DNA of 64,000 nt from Spiribacter salinus M19-40 (GCF_000319575.2 NC_021291.1:1513501-1577500); one strand, 5' to 3'. Shown: positions 51,388 to 60,981, counted from the stretch's first letter. The notes: generated by a model from the letters alone, not told the origin. Numbers and translations are program-made.

Positions 51388-52625
51388 GCCGCGGGCGACT
51401 CCGCGGCAAGCCACCCGGGCGCTTGCGCGAGTACCGCTTCGTTGCGCTGCTGGCCCGCTTGGGTGTAGCGCAGTGAATGGCCTTGGAGTGTCTCGCGCGC
51501 GCTGAGCGCCGCCTCGATGGCAGCCTGCAGCGAATCAGCCGAGACCGCCGAGGCCGCGATATGAAACTGTTCGGTGCCATAGACATCGATGTTAAGACCG
51601 CGGGCCTTCTGGCTGTAGCCCAATGACACCGTGGGGATACCCTGGGAGAACCCGGCAATCGTCAGGTGCGTGCGCGCGGCCAGTAGCACATCACAATGGG
51701 CGACCAGTTGTTTGTACTGCCCGGCCCGCCAGTCCTCACCCGCCATCACCACCCGCGCGGCCTGCGCTGGCGTGATGTCCGCCGCCGCCATTACGCGGCG
51801 CATGAATGGCCCATCGCTGCGGCCAGGTTGCCGTGGATTGGCAACGTGGGGGATCAGCACCACCCATGTGCCCGGATCGCTCAGCACCGCCTGCAGCCAC
51901 TGCGCGGTCGCGGCGGCCAGGGCCGCTTCGCCACCGGCCTGCTGGGCGATGAGATCGCTCAGGTTCAAGCCGATCACGCGCTCCGCACGCCCAATAGCGG
52001 TGAGCCAATCTGTCGAGGCGGGTAGCGGCTCTGGCGCCAGGGCAAACGCCGGATCGATCATGGCGACCACATTGGTGAGGCCCAGTTCGTCTTCCAAATA
52101 GGCCTGGGTCAGGGATTCTCGGGCGCCGATGAGCCGGTAGCGGGCCAGTGATCGGGCCAGCGCGCGCTCGTAGGCTGGCAATGCTCGGAACGGGCCCACG
52201 GACGCCCCCCACAGCACGACAGGTACGCCCGCGGCGGCCGCCAAACCATCAAACCCCGCTATTCCACTGGGCACGCCGTAGTCCAGTGAGTAGGTATCCC
52301 CACCCACCGCGACCACCAGATCGACCCCTTGGAGCGCGCGATGCCAGCGGCGTGGGACAGGCCCCGGCCAGACAGCAAGTGCGGCAAGGCCATGGCGCTG
52401 CTGAGCGCGGCACAGAGCGCGCTCTAAAAGCCCGGCGTGGCGGCCTTGTGGATGGACGTAATCGCCGAGGTCAGAGAGCGCTTGTGCATCGTCGGCGGGC
52501 GTCCGCGTGGGCAGCGTGATCTGCGATTGCGGCCATAGCTGTTTGAAGGCCTGGGCGCTTGTGCGCACGAAGGCCTCGCAACCCCGGTTAAAGCAACTGT
52601 TGTGCCCGCTAAACAGGATCTGCAT
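51384..52625 (-). CDS. Polysaccharide pyruvyl transferase family protein
   Basis: A 413-residue protein starting MQILFSGHNSCFNRGCEAFV, with the family glycine/asparagine-rich start, a central DLVVAVGGDTYSLDY motif and a C-terminal ARTHLTIAGFSQGIPTVSLG segment characteristic of the WcaK/CsaB superfamily. CsaB adds pyruvate to cell-wall polymer to bind S-layer proteins in Bacillus, which gives the context interest; here the acceptor would be a polysaccharide of the outer membrane. It overlaps the flippase gene by 17 bases. Function by family and context only. Confidence 0.82.
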   Translation of the reverse strand: MQILFSGHNSCFNRGCEAFVRTSAQAFKQLWPQSQITLPTRTPADDAQALSDLGDYVHPQGRHAGLLERALCRAQQRHGLAALAVWPGPVPRRWHRALQGVDLVVAVGGDTYSLDYGVPSGIAGFDGLAAAAGVPVVLWGASVGPFRALPAYERALARSLARYRLIGARESLTQAYLEDELGLTNVVAMIDPAFALAPEPLPASTDWLTAIGRAERVIGLNLSDLIAQQAGGEAALAAATAQWLQAVLSDPGTWVVLIPHVANPRQPGRSDGPFMRRVMAAADITPAQAARVVMAGEDWRAGQYKQLVAHCDVLLAARTHLTIAGFSQGIPTVSLGYSQKARGLNIDVYGTEQFHIAASAVSADSLQAAIEAALSARETLQGHSLRYTQAGQQRNEAVLAQAPGWLAAESPAA

Positions 52626-53856
52626 GGGCTATCCTTCGATCACGAAGCTCGCGCATCAGCATGGCGGCGTACCCCGTGAGGAGCACGGCCTCGGTGCCAA
52701 TCGTGGCGATGACGGCCCCCATAATACCGAATGCCGGGATCATCAGCAGATTACCCAGCACGTTCAAAACCGCCGTGACCACCTGCACCCGGACCTTGCG
52801 GGCGATCCCGGGCGCCGTCACCAGGTAGGCGCCCACCCCGATCGCCAGGGTGTGCAACACCACTGCCAAGCCGAGCCAGCGCAGATACACCGCCGCTTCG
52901 CTATAGCCTTTGCCGTAGGCAATGGCGATCAACGGATCAGCGAAAAGCGCAAAAAAACCCACGACCAAACCGCCAAAAATAAAACAGCCAAAAAGACTGC
53001 GCTGCACGATCGGCACAAGGTGAATGGATGATTCCCACCAGCGAAAAATGCGCGATAGTAAAAAACGTTGAAAAAAGGTACTTGGCAAAAGGTAGGCAGC
53101 CGCAATGAATACGAACGCCGCTTTGTAAATACCGGCTTGTTCAAGGCCTGCCATTAAACCCAGCATGACCACATCGACTTGGTAATAAATGGTGTACAGC
53201 ATGCCGCTAACGGCAAACGGCATCCCCTGGCGCAAAATCTGCGGCATGGCAGGCGCGGGCGCCTGCGCATCGGGCTGTTGGCGGATGTGGCGGCGGTAAT
53301 GCGACAGGCAGCCCAGGGAAACTGCAATGACAATGAGCTCGGCAAAGGCGTACACCGCCATAAACCCCAGAAAGGATAATCCGCCCAGCAACGCGACGCC
53401 GCCCGCCACCAGGCGTGCGATGGGCGGCAGGAGCTGCCAGCCGGCAAGGCCGGCATAGTGGTCACGCGCCTGGAAAACCGCCTTGGTCGGGTCTTGCAGC
53501 ACCAGGCTGGCCAACGCGACGCTGGCCAGCAGGAACACCCCCCAATGCCGGTCGTAGGCCAACGGGCCGGCAACCAGCACGAATGCGGTCACCACCATCA
53601 GGGCAGCTGCAATCACCAGCAAACCTCGCCCCAGCAACCAGACCGCCAATGCCGGCGCGCCCTGCGCCTGGGCCCGCAGGATCAACTTACCCGAGCCAAA
53701 ACCGATCACGGGCGCCAGCAGCGCCCAGATCGCGATCAAACTGGCAAAAAAACCGAAGTCCGCCGCGCCAAAACGCCGGGCAATGATGACGGTGGCGGCA
53801 AAACCGATCCCGGCCCCGATCACCGAACTGCCCAGCACCGCCAGTAAGCGCTTCAT
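52609..53856 (-). CDS. Polysaccharide flippase (Wzx/MATE-like)
   Basis: A 415-residue integral membrane protein with about 12 hydrophobic segments (for example LAVLGSSVIGAGIGFAATVI at the N-terminus). The pattern ARRFGAADFGFFASLIAIWA is typical of O-antigen or exopolysaccharide flippases of the Wzx/RfbX group. The ATG at 53856 overlaps the preceding stop. Likely moves a lipid-linked oligosaccharide across the inner membrane. No polymerase (Wzy) is visible in the operon. Confidence 0.85.
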   Translation of the reverse strand: MKRLLAVLGSSVIGAGIGFAATVIIARRFGAADFGFFASLIAIWALLAPVIGFGSGKLILRAQAQGAPALAVWLLGRGLLVIAAALMVVTAFVLVAGPLAYDRHWGVFLLASVALASLVLQDPTKAVFQARDHYAGLAGWQLLPPIARLVAGGVALLGGLSFLGFMAVYAFAELIVIAVSLGCLSHYRRHIRQQPDAQAPAPAMPQILRQGMPFAVSGMLYTIYYQVDVVMLGLMAGLEQAGIYKAAFVFIAAAYLLPSTFFQRFLLSRIFRWWESSIHLVPIVQRSLFGCFIFGGLVVGFFALFADPLIAIAYGKGYSEAAVYLRWLGLAVVLHTLAIGVGAYLVTAPGIARKVRVQVVTAVLNVLGNLLMIPAFGIMGAVIATIGTEAVLLTGYAAMLMRELRDRRIAHADPV

Positions 53857-55298
53857 GACTGGCCTATTCGTCGCCACAGCCGCCGCAGCGGTTGCGCACA
53901 CGCCCGCAACAACCCGCGGTGACAGACGGTATAGCGCAGTATCCAGGGCGCCATCAGGGCGCGAAACACCCAGTGGCGGCCCCTGCGCCGCGCTCGCATG
54001 AACGCGCCATGACTGCGCTCGGCGAGCACCACGCGCAGGTCGACGACACGCTGCTGACGCGGGCTGAGGCCATCATGCCGGGGTTGCACCCGCTTACGCG
54101 GCCGCCAGCGGCCCGTCTGGTCCCACTGCGCCAGGCGATACGCAAGGCCCTCGCCCCGGTGCCGGTAGCTCGCATCCTGCGAGGCGGCCACGCGCTCGGG
54201 CGCCAGGCGCTCCAAATCCACTTCGCCCCCGCGACACCCATCCATGAGTAAGCGCTCAAGGCCCGCCTCTCGGACAATCAACACACTGGTCCCGCGGCTG
54301 TCGCTGACATATTCCGGCAGCCAGGCATCGCCGCAGGCCAGATCCGCCGTCTCCCCGGCAACGTCATCACAAAAATCACAGGCCCGCGGCTTGAATAGCC
54401 CCAGCCCCCAATCCCCGCCATGGAGCTGCTCCATGGGCGCAAAACGCTCAACCCGCTCACCGCCGTTGGCATCTTTGGCCCGCACGGTCACGCCATAGCG
54501 GTTAGCCGGCACCCCCGCGCGTTTACTGCGAAAGTCGATGCCATCGAGCGCACCGGGCGGCACCCCCAGCTGCCAGGCCAGGTGCTCGGCATAGGCCGCC
54601 GACTTCATGTGCCCGCAGAAAAGCGCAATGGTGTAGGTGATGGCAGCGTCAATGGCGGGGTCATTCTTGGCCAGCAAGCGTATCGCCTTCACAAAGCATG
54701 GCACCCCGACAAAGGCATAGCGCCCCGGATGCGCCCGAATAAAGCCTGCGACGCGCGAGAACTCCACCGGGTAATAGCGCGTCTTCGCCCCTCGGCTGGC
54801 CTCACCCGGGCGACGAGCGACCTCGTAGCGGAACAACGCCCCCTCGGGGTCGCCCTCCACCGCGCCAACGTGGATCACGCCATCCACCCAGCCCCGCTGT
54901 AGCAGGGCATCGAGCACCCAGGTAACCAGCCCCCCCGAGCTGCTGACCGCCCGGCTTTCCGGATCGGTCACGCTGCCGGCGTAACACTGACGGTAAAAAC
55001 CGAGCGCTGCGTTGCGCGCGGGCGCATCCGCATACCGTGCCGAGGCCAGGGTGTCTTCGTCGTCATCGGCGTAGAAGGGGCAGACCTGGCCCAGGTCGGG
55101 GCCCGCATCGGGCTGCGTATATCCCGGGCGGATTTGCGGGCGATAGAGGCCATCGGCCTGGAGCTGCATCACCAGCGGTGAATCGGGCACCGCCGCGCAG
55201 GCGCCACACCCGATGCAAAACCCCCCATCCACCACCCGCTCAAGCAGCGCTTGAAACCGATAGGCCGGGGCGGCGTGTTGGGCGTGGGGTGCGCTCAC
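53853..55298 (-). CDS. F420 hydrogenase/dehydrogenase beta-subunit family protein
   Basis: A 481-residue protein. Near residue 30 is FCIGCGAC, an iron-sulfur half-site, then the conserved SSGGLVTWVLDALL segment, GVPCFVKAIRLLA, CGHMKSAAYAEHL and a second cysteine cluster ACDFCDDVAGETADLACGD. Members occur in polysaccharide and pyruvylation clusters of many bacteria and are proposed to reduce or modify sugars; the real substrate is not known. It overlaps both neighbours by four bases. A role in making the surface glycan is inferred from the operon. Confidence 0.8.
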   Translation of the reverse strand: MSAPHAQHAAPAYRFQALLERVVDGGFCIGCGACAAVPDSPLVMQLQADGLYRPQIRPGYTQPDAGPDLGQVCPFYADDDEDTLASARYADAPARNAALGFYRQCYAGSVTDPESRAVSSSGGLVTWVLDALLQRGWVDGVIHVGAVEGDPEGALFRYEVARRPGEASRGAKTRYYPVEFSRVAGFIRAHPGRYAFVGVPCFVKAIRLLAKNDPAIDAAITYTIALFCGHMKSAAYAEHLAWQLGVPPGALDGIDFRSKRAGVPANRYGVTVRAKDANGGERVERFAPMEQLHGGDWGLGLFKPRACDFCDDVAGETADLACGDAWLPEYVSDSRGTSVLIVREAGLERLLMDGCRGGEVDLERLAPERVAASQDASYRHRGEGLAYRLAQWDQTGRWRPRKRVQPRHDGLSPRQQRVVDLRVVLAERSHGAFMRARRRGRHWVFRALMAPWILRYTVCHRGLLRACAQPLRRLWRRIGQS

Positions 55299-56428
55299 GC
55301 CGCATCCTGTGCCACAAGCGCTTGATACACGCCCATGTGCCGATCGACCACCCGCTGGATGTCGAACTCGGCCTCAGCCTTTTCACGGCCACGCTGCCCC
55401 ATCAACGCGCAACGCGCCGGGTCGTTCAGGAGGGCCTCGATCGCCAGCGCCAGCGCATCGACATCACCCGGCTTAACGATCAGGCCATTCCAGCCGTCTT
55501 CGACCGTCTCGCGGCAGCCCGGGGCATGGGTGGTCACAATGGGCCGGCCCGTGGCCAGCCCCTCGAGCAGGGCCTTCGACATCCCCTCTCGGTACGAGGG
55601 CAGGACCACGAGCGTCGATTGCTGCATTACGCTTGGCATATCCGGTTGGTGGCCCCACCACTCCACCACGCCTTCATTGACCCAGCGCTCGAGTGTCCTC
55701 TGCGGAATGGCGCTCGGGTTTTCGCTTTTGTGATCACCCACCAGGACGAATCGTGCCTCAACGCCGCGGCGCTGCAGTTGACGCGCCGCCTCAACAAACT
55801 CACCCACGCCCTTATCCGAGGTCATGCGCCCCGGGAGGACGACGATCGGGTGGCCAGCGGGCATGGGCGTTGCAACAAACTCATCAAGCGACACGCCAGA
55901 GCCGGGCATCAAAACGGCCTCACCGCCGGGCAGCGCGCCTAGGCCGTCCAAGACCGCACGATCGGATTCGTTCTGGACGATGACCGTGCTGTTGGGATGG
56001 TGGAGCGCGAGGGGGTAGAGCCGTTCAACAAGCCATCGGGTCAGGCTTCTGCGCTCTCTTGTGAACAAAAACCCGAGGCCGGCGATGGCCGAGACCATGG
56101 CCGGTACGCGCGTCAAACGCGCCATCAGCCCGCCATAGATCACCGGCTTCGTCGTGACCAGGTGGACCAGATCCGGGCGCAGCTGGCGAAACAGCCGCCC
56201 GATGGCCAGCAGGGTTTGCAGGTCTTTGAGCGGGCGGGTGCCCGCTGAGGTCATGGGGAGGGGATAGTGCGGCAGTCCGTGGCGGATAATTCGCTCGGCA
56301 CCGACACCCGGCCCGGTGGCGATGCTGACCTCAAACCCAACCTTTTGCGCCTCGAGTGCTAACGCCAGCCGAAAAAGCAGAAAAGATTGCGGGTCGTTAA
56401 CAACGAATAAGAGGCGCTTACCCGCCAT
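55295..56428 (-). CDS. Glycosyltransferase family 4
   Basis: The ATG at 56428 (MAGKRLLFVVNDPQSFLLFR) gives 377 residues and overlaps the end of the TolC gene; the longer frame upstream is only TolC sequence in another frame. It has HLVTTKPVIYGGLMARL, IVLPGRMTSDKGVGEFVEAA, LVGDHKSENP and the donor-site motif PSYREGMSKALLEGLATGRP. GT-B fold, cytoplasmic side. Similar to transferases that act on undecaprenyl-linked sugars; specificity unknown. Confidence 0.87.
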   Translation of the reverse strand: MAGKRLLFVVNDPQSFLLFRLALALEAQKVGFEVSIATGPGVGAERIIRHGLPHYPLPMTSAGTRPLKDLQTLLAIGRLFRQLRPDLVHLVTTKPVIYGGLMARLTRVPAMVSAIAGLGFLFTRERRSLTRWLVERLYPLALHHPNSTVIVQNESDRAVLDGLGALPGGEAVLMPGSGVSLDEFVATPMPAGHPIVVLPGRMTSDKGVGEFVEAARQLQRRGVEARFVLVGDHKSENPSAIPQRTLERWVNEGVVEWWGHQPDMPSVMQQSTLVVLPSYREGMSKALLEGLATGRPIVTTHAPGCRETVEDGWNGLIVKPGDVDALALAIEALLNDPARCALMGQRGREKAEAEFDIQRVVDRHMGVYQALVAQDAA

Positions 56429-57818
56429 CGGCACCCGGCAGGTAGACCACTTCATCGAGGTAGGCCCGATCCAGATCGCGCAGACGGCTGGGCTCGAACG
56501 CCCCGGTGATGGTCTGCAACTGGACCTCGGCGATGAGGTAGTCATAGGCCGCCTCGGCCAGGTCTCGGCGAATGCTGAATAGCTGCGCCCGGGCATCGAG
56601 CACTTCGACCAGGTCGCGCAGCCCAACCCCCAGGCCCTGCTCGCCGGCCTCGACCTGGGCCTCGGCGGTCTGCGCGGCCTGACGCGAGACCTCAATGCGC
56701 CGATGGGCGCTGCGCAGCTCGTTCACCGCCTGGCGCGTTTCGATCATGGCCTCGCGCCGGGCATTGTCCAGCGCCGAGCGCTGTGCTCGCTCCCGGGCCC
56801 GGGCTTCGGCGATGCCCGCGCTCACGCCACCGCCGGAGAAAAGCGGCATCTGAACCATCAGCTGCACGCGCGCATCCTCGCCCTGTACCACGCGGTCGGT
56901 GGCGTTGGTGTCGCTATAGCGGGCCTCGAGCGTGATCGTGGGAAAGCGCTCGGCCTGACGCACAGAGACGCTGTCCTGTGTTTGGCCCAGGCGCTCTCGC
57001 TGCACGCCCACCTGGGGGTTGGTCTCCGCGGCCTCTTCCATGAGCGCGGCGACGCGGCTGTCCATGGGGGGCGCCTCGAGGGTCATCGAGCGCGGATCGG
57101 CCGAGCGCAGGGCCTGTGGGTAGGCGCCGGTCAGGCGCTCAAGCCCGAGGCGCGCGGCATCGAGCTCGTTTTCTGCCTCAGCGATATCGCTTTGGGCGGT
57201 CTCGTAGCGCACCCGCGCATCGAGGACATCCACTCGGCTGGCGAGATTACGCTCGAGCTGGCGCTCCATCTGGTTCCAGCGCGTGCGATAGGCCTCGGCC
57301 TCGGCGTCGGCGAGTTCGCGCGTTGCCCGGGCCCGCAAAACGCGCAGGTAGGCCTGCGCCACCTCAGAGGCCAGGTCCTGGCGGGTGGCCGCAAGCTCGG
57401 CATTCGCCACGGCACGCTTCGAGCGCGCCTCGGCCAGGCCCTTGGAGACACTGCGGTCATACAGGGGCTGGGCAAGGTCAATACCGAAGTTGTAGCTGTC
57501 CTCTTCGGTGGTCGCGAGGCCTTCGCTGCGCTGCCCGGTCTCTGGATCGAACTGGACGTCGTTGGTCTCGTATTCGGAGTCGGTATAGCGGGCGTTGGCC
57601 GACAGCGTGGGCCAGCGCCGGGCCTTGGCCTGATTGACGACCTCCTCGCCTGCCTCCACAAGCGCGCGGCGCTCGCCGATGACTGGCGCCTGGTCCAGCG
57701 CCTGCTGATAGGCCGTGAACAGGCCCAGGGGCTCTTCATCGGTGTTGGACTGTGCCGCGGCGGGCCCGGCCACGACGCTCAGCGCGAGGGCGGCCATCAA
57801 AAAACGTGTCTGCATCAT
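56418..57818 (-). CDS. TolC-like outer membrane channel of type I secretion
   Basis: The ATG pair at 57818/57815 begins a signal peptide (FLMAALALSVVAGPAAAQS), giving a 466-residue precursor. Two TolC-type repeats with long helices follow (residues ~30-230 and ~240-440): LFTAYQQALDQAPVIGERRA and, at the second repeat, AALMEEAAETNPQVGVQRER. GLGVGLRDLVEVLDARAQLF near the C-terminus is typical. It lies four bases after the membrane-fusion gene, the usual ABC-MFP-OMP order of PrtDEF/RsaDEF systems. Confidence 0.9.
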   Translation of the reverse strand: MMQTRFLMAALALSVVAGPAAAQSNTDEEPLGLFTAYQQALDQAPVIGERRALVEAGEEVVNQAKARRWPTLSANARYTDSEYETNDVQFDPETGQRSEGLATTEEDSYNFGIDLAQPLYDRSVSKGLAEARSKRAVANAELAATRQDLASEVAQAYLRVLRARATRELADAEAEAYRTRWNQMERQLERNLASRVDVLDARVRYETAQSDIAEAENELDAARLGLERLTGAYPQALRSADPRSMTLEAPPMDSRVAALMEEAAETNPQVGVQRERLGQTQDSVSVRQAERFPTITLEARYSDTNATDRVVQGEDARVQLMVQMPLFSGGGVSAGIAEARARERAQRSALDNARREAMIETRQAVNELRSAHRRIEVSRQAAQTAEAQVEAGEQGLGVGLRDLVEVLDARAQLFSIRRDLAEAAYDYLIAEVQLQTITGAFEPSRLRDLDRAYLDEVVYLPGADGG

Positions 57819-57822
57819 GTCG

Positions 57823-59223
57823 TCAGCTCTCGCGGAATGCTCTGGAGGCCATGTCACGGAATGGCTTGGTGAGGTAACCCAGCAGGCTGCGGGAGCCGGT
57901 TTTAATGAACACCTGCACACCCATGCCGGGCTCCAGCTCAAAGTTTTCTTCGCGCAGCGAATCCACACCCGCCTCGTTCACGCGAATCCGGGCGAGGTAG
58001 TAACTCTCGTCGTTTTGCTGGTCGGTCAGCGCATCGCCGGAGATGGAGATCACCTCGCCCTCGATGTCGTTGATAAACAGCGTATTCAGCGCTGGGAAGC
58101 TCAAGTCGGTGTTCTGGCCCACGCGCACATCATCAATGTCATCGGGCTGTACCCGCGCGTCGATGAGCAGCGTGCGCTGCTGCGGGACGATGTCCATGAG
58201 CTCGCCGCCGGAGTTCACCACCGAGCCCTCGCTGTGGAACTGCAGCCCGACCACCTCGCCGCTCACCGGGGCGGTGACCACGGTCCGCTGCAGGGTGTCG
58301 CGCAGGGCGCTGATGCGTGCCCGGGAGTCGAGAATGCTCTCCTGCACCTCACCGAGCTGGGAGGCCACTTCCTGGTCGTATTCCTGACGCCGCAGGGTGC
58401 GCTCCATCTGGGTGCTGGCGATTTGGGCCCGCACCCCGGCGATATCGGCAATCAGCCGACCGCGGTCGCCGCGGTAGTCATCCAGCTGCCGGCCGGCGTC
58501 GCGAAGCTGCTGTTTGTCGGCGAGCTGATCCTGCACCAGACCGCTCCACTCCTCGACTTCCTCGGCAAACGAGTCGATCTGCGACTCGACCGCGGACAGG
58601 CGCGCTTCCAGCCCGCGGATCTGCTCTTCGAGCTCGTCAATGCGCTGGGCCCGCAGGTCGAGGTCGGTCACCAGGGCCTCGCGCCGGGCCGAGAAGAGGC
58701 TGCGCTGGTTGGCCATGATCTCGGCGGCCTCTTGCGGATCGTCGGCCTCGGTCAACTCTTTGGGGAAGTCGATCTCCTCCAGGCCATCGCGCTCGGCGCG
58801 CAGACGCGCCCGGCGGCCCAGGGCCGAGAGCAGACGGGATTCGACGACGTTGAGATCAGAGCTGGCCTGTGTGCCATCAAACTCGACCAGGACATCACCG
58901 CTCTGCACGCGCTCGCCTTCTTCGACGTTCAGCGCGGAAATAATGCCGCCCTCGAGATGCTGAATGGTCTGGCGATACCCCTCGACAACGACCTGGCCGT
59001 TGGAGATGACCGCACCCGCGAGCGGCGCGGTGGCCGCCCAGATCAAAAACCCGCCAAAGCCGACGAACAGGACAATGGCGCCGATCAGCGAGTAGCGCCG
59101 GTAATTACCCGAGGCCTTGGGGACGCCATCGGTGGGGGTCGCCTCTTCGCTGGCGGTGCCGTTGCCGGGCAGATACTCCCCGGTGGCGACGCTTCCCCGG
59201 AAACGCTCGATCAGCGACTTCAT
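57823..59223 (-). CDS. Type I secretion membrane-fusion protein (HlyD/PrtE family)
   Basis: A 466-residue periplasmic adaptor. One membrane helix near residues 45-65 (YSLIGAIVLFVGFGGFLIWA), a lipoyl half-motif (VISNGQVVVEGYRQTIQHLE, GGIISALNVEEGERVQSGDV), a long coiled coil (~residues 115-310) and the C-terminal ALRDTLQRTVVTAPVSGEVV plus beta-barrel. Length fits PrtE/RsaE. ATG overlaps the ABC gene stop by four bases. Confidence 0.93.
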   Translation of the reverse strand: MKSLIERFRGSVATGEYLPGNGTASEEATPTDGVPKASGNYRRYSLIGAIVLFVGFGGFLIWAATAPLAGAVISNGQVVVEGYRQTIQHLEGGIISALNVEEGERVQSGDVLVEFDGTQASSDLNVVESRLLSALGRRARLRAERDGLEEIDFPKELTEADDPQEAAEIMANQRSLFSARREALVTDLDLRAQRIDELEEQIRGLEARLSAVESQIDSFAEEVEEWSGLVQDQLADKQQLRDAGRQLDDYRGDRGRLIADIAGVRAQIASTQMERTLRRQEYDQEVASQLGEVQESILDSRARISALRDTLQRTVVTAPVSGEVVGLQFHSEGSVVNSGGELMDIVPQQRTLLIDARVQPDDIDDVRVGQNTDLSFPALNTLFINDIEGEVISISGDALTDQQNDESYYLARIRVNEAGVDSLREENFELEPGMGVQVFIKTGSRSLLGYLTKPFRDMASRAFRES

Positions 59224-60959
59224 GACTGCCCCCCGTTGGATTGGTTACCGGCGACGCGCAGCGGCTGAGCGGTGTTGGACTGGAGCCGTCCCAGCACCTC
59301 TTCGCGCGCGCCAAACGCCGCCACCTGGCCTTGCTGGAGCACCAGGAGCTTATCCATTTGCGAGAGTATCGAGCGTCGGTGGGTCACCACCAGGACCGTC
59401 GCGCCCTGCGACTTCAACCGCTCGACGGCGCTGGTAAGCGCCTGCTCGCCGGCGTCATCGAGGTTGGAGTTGGGCTCATCCAGGATGACCAATTTCGGGT
59501 CACCAAAGAGCGCCCGGGCCAGGCCCACGCGCTGGCGCTGGCCGGAGGACAAGGTATTCCCCCCAACCCCCACGGCCGTGTCGTAGCCATTCGGCAGTTG
59601 CAGGATCATTTCATGCGCGCCGGCAAGCTGGGCGGCGCTGACGATGGATTCGTCATCGGCCCGGCCAAAGCGCGCGATATTCTGTGCCACGGTGCCCTCG
59701 AAGAGCTCGATATCCTGTGGCAGATAGCCCACGTAAGGGCCTAGTTCGTCGCGGTTGTATTGATCAACATCCGCGCCGTCGAGGCGCACGGAGCCGTTCA
59801 GCACCGGCCAGACGCCCAGTATCACCCGCACCAGCGAGGACTTGCCCGCCGCGCTGGGGCCGATCACGCCCAGGCCTTCGCCCGGGGTGACGTTGAGGCT
59901 GACGTTGCGCAGCACCGGCGTCCGCGTGCCGGGGGGCGCCGCCAGGACGTTGGCGAGATCGAGCCGGCCCTTCGGCGCCGGCAGGGTGGTCAGGCGCGGC
60001 TGCTCCGGGAAGCCCTCGAACAGCTGGGTCAGGCGTCCGTGGCTCTCCCGGGCCTGCTGAATCTGGCGCCAGGCGCCGGTGATCTGATCAAGTGGGGCCA
60101 GGGCCCGGCCAATGAGGATGGCGCAGGCGATGATCATGCCGCCGCTCATCTGCCCCTGGAGCACCAGCAGCGCACCAAGACCATAGGCAAACGCCTGGGC
60201 CATGAACCGGAAGACGCGACTGGCGTTACTGAACACGCCGGCGCGGTCACTGGCAAACGCCTGGCCGTTAATGGTGCTGGAGTTCCGGGAGAGCCAGCGA
60301 TCGCGGATTTCCGGCTCCATGCCCATGGCATGAATCACCTCGGCGTTGCGCAGGTTGTCACCGGCGAAACGCCGGGCGCTGCGGTTGGCCTCGTTGGCCT
60401 TGGCGAGCGGGGCGCTGGTAAAGACCTCGTTGGCCCACGTCAGCGCACCGATAATGAGCGTACAGGCCACGCCGTACACGCCGAGCCAGGGGTGGAACAG
60501 GAACATCACGCCCAGGTAGACCGGCGTCCAGGGGGCATCAAACAGCGCAAGGATGCCGGGACCGGTCAGAAACTGGCGGACGTTGGACAGATCGTCCATC
60601 GGCTGCGGCGTGCCGCTGCCGCGCTGGCGGAGCGAGTTGCGGAACATGGCATCAAACAGCCGCTCGCCCAGGCGCTGGTCGACGGCCACGCCCACCCGCA
60701 CCAGGATGCGCGAGCGAATCAGCTGCAGCACGCCCATCAGCACAAACAGGCCAAGCACAATCAGACTGAGGAACAGCAGGGTCTCTTCACTGCGGGAGCG
60801 CAGGACACGGTCGAAGACCTGCAGCATGTAGAACGGCTGCACGAGCATCAGCAAGTTAATAAACAGACTGAATACGCCGACCGCGATAAAGCCGGACCGC
60901 GCCGTTTGGAGGATCCGTTTGAGCTCGGGCACCTTTTGGCCAGATGCGTCCCTGTTCAT
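59220..60959 (-). CDS. Type I secretion ABC transporter (PrtD/RsaD type)
   Basis: A 579-residue fused membrane-ATPase protein without an N-terminal peptidase domain, as in PrtD/RsaD exporters. Membrane domain residues ~20-310; nucleotide-binding domain with Walker A GPSAAGKSS, Q-loop GYLPQDIELF, signature LSSGQRQR, Walker B LVILDEPNSNLD and H-loop VTHRR. First gene of the operon, its ATG only 22 bases from the 3' end of tRNA-Thr, with AAGGGTGG as ribosome binding site. Substrates are probably the signal-peptide-less RTX/S-layer, FG-GAP and protease genes of the island. Confidence 0.94.
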   Translation of the reverse strand: MNRDASGQKVPELKRILQTARSGFIAVGVFSLFINLLMLVQPFYMLQVFDRVLRSRSEETLLFLSLIVLGLFVLMGVLQLIRSRILVRVGVAVDQRLGERLFDAMFRNSLRQRGSGTPQPMDDLSNVRQFLTGPGILALFDAPWTPVYLGVMFLFHPWLGVYGVACTLIIGALTWANEVFTSAPLAKANEANRSARRFAGDNLRNAEVIHAMGMEPEIRDRWLSRNSSTINGQAFASDRAGVFSNASRVFRFMAQAFAYGLGALLVLQGQMSGGMIIACAILIGRALAPLDQITGAWRQIQQARESHGRLTQLFEGFPEQPRLTTLPAPKGRLDLANVLAAPPGTRTPVLRNVSLNVTPGEGLGVIGPSAAGKSSLVRVILGVWPVLNGSVRLDGADVDQYNRDELGPYVGYLPQDIELFEGTVAQNIARFGRADDESIVSAAQLAGAHEMILQLPNGYDTAVGVGGNTLSSGQRQRVGLARALFGDPKLVILDEPNSNLDDAGEQALTSAVERLKSQGATVLVVTHRRSILSQMDKLLVLQQGQVAAFGAREEVLGRLQSNTAQPLRVAGNQSNGGQS

Positions 60960-60981
60960 GCGCCACCCTTAAGCAGGAGAT

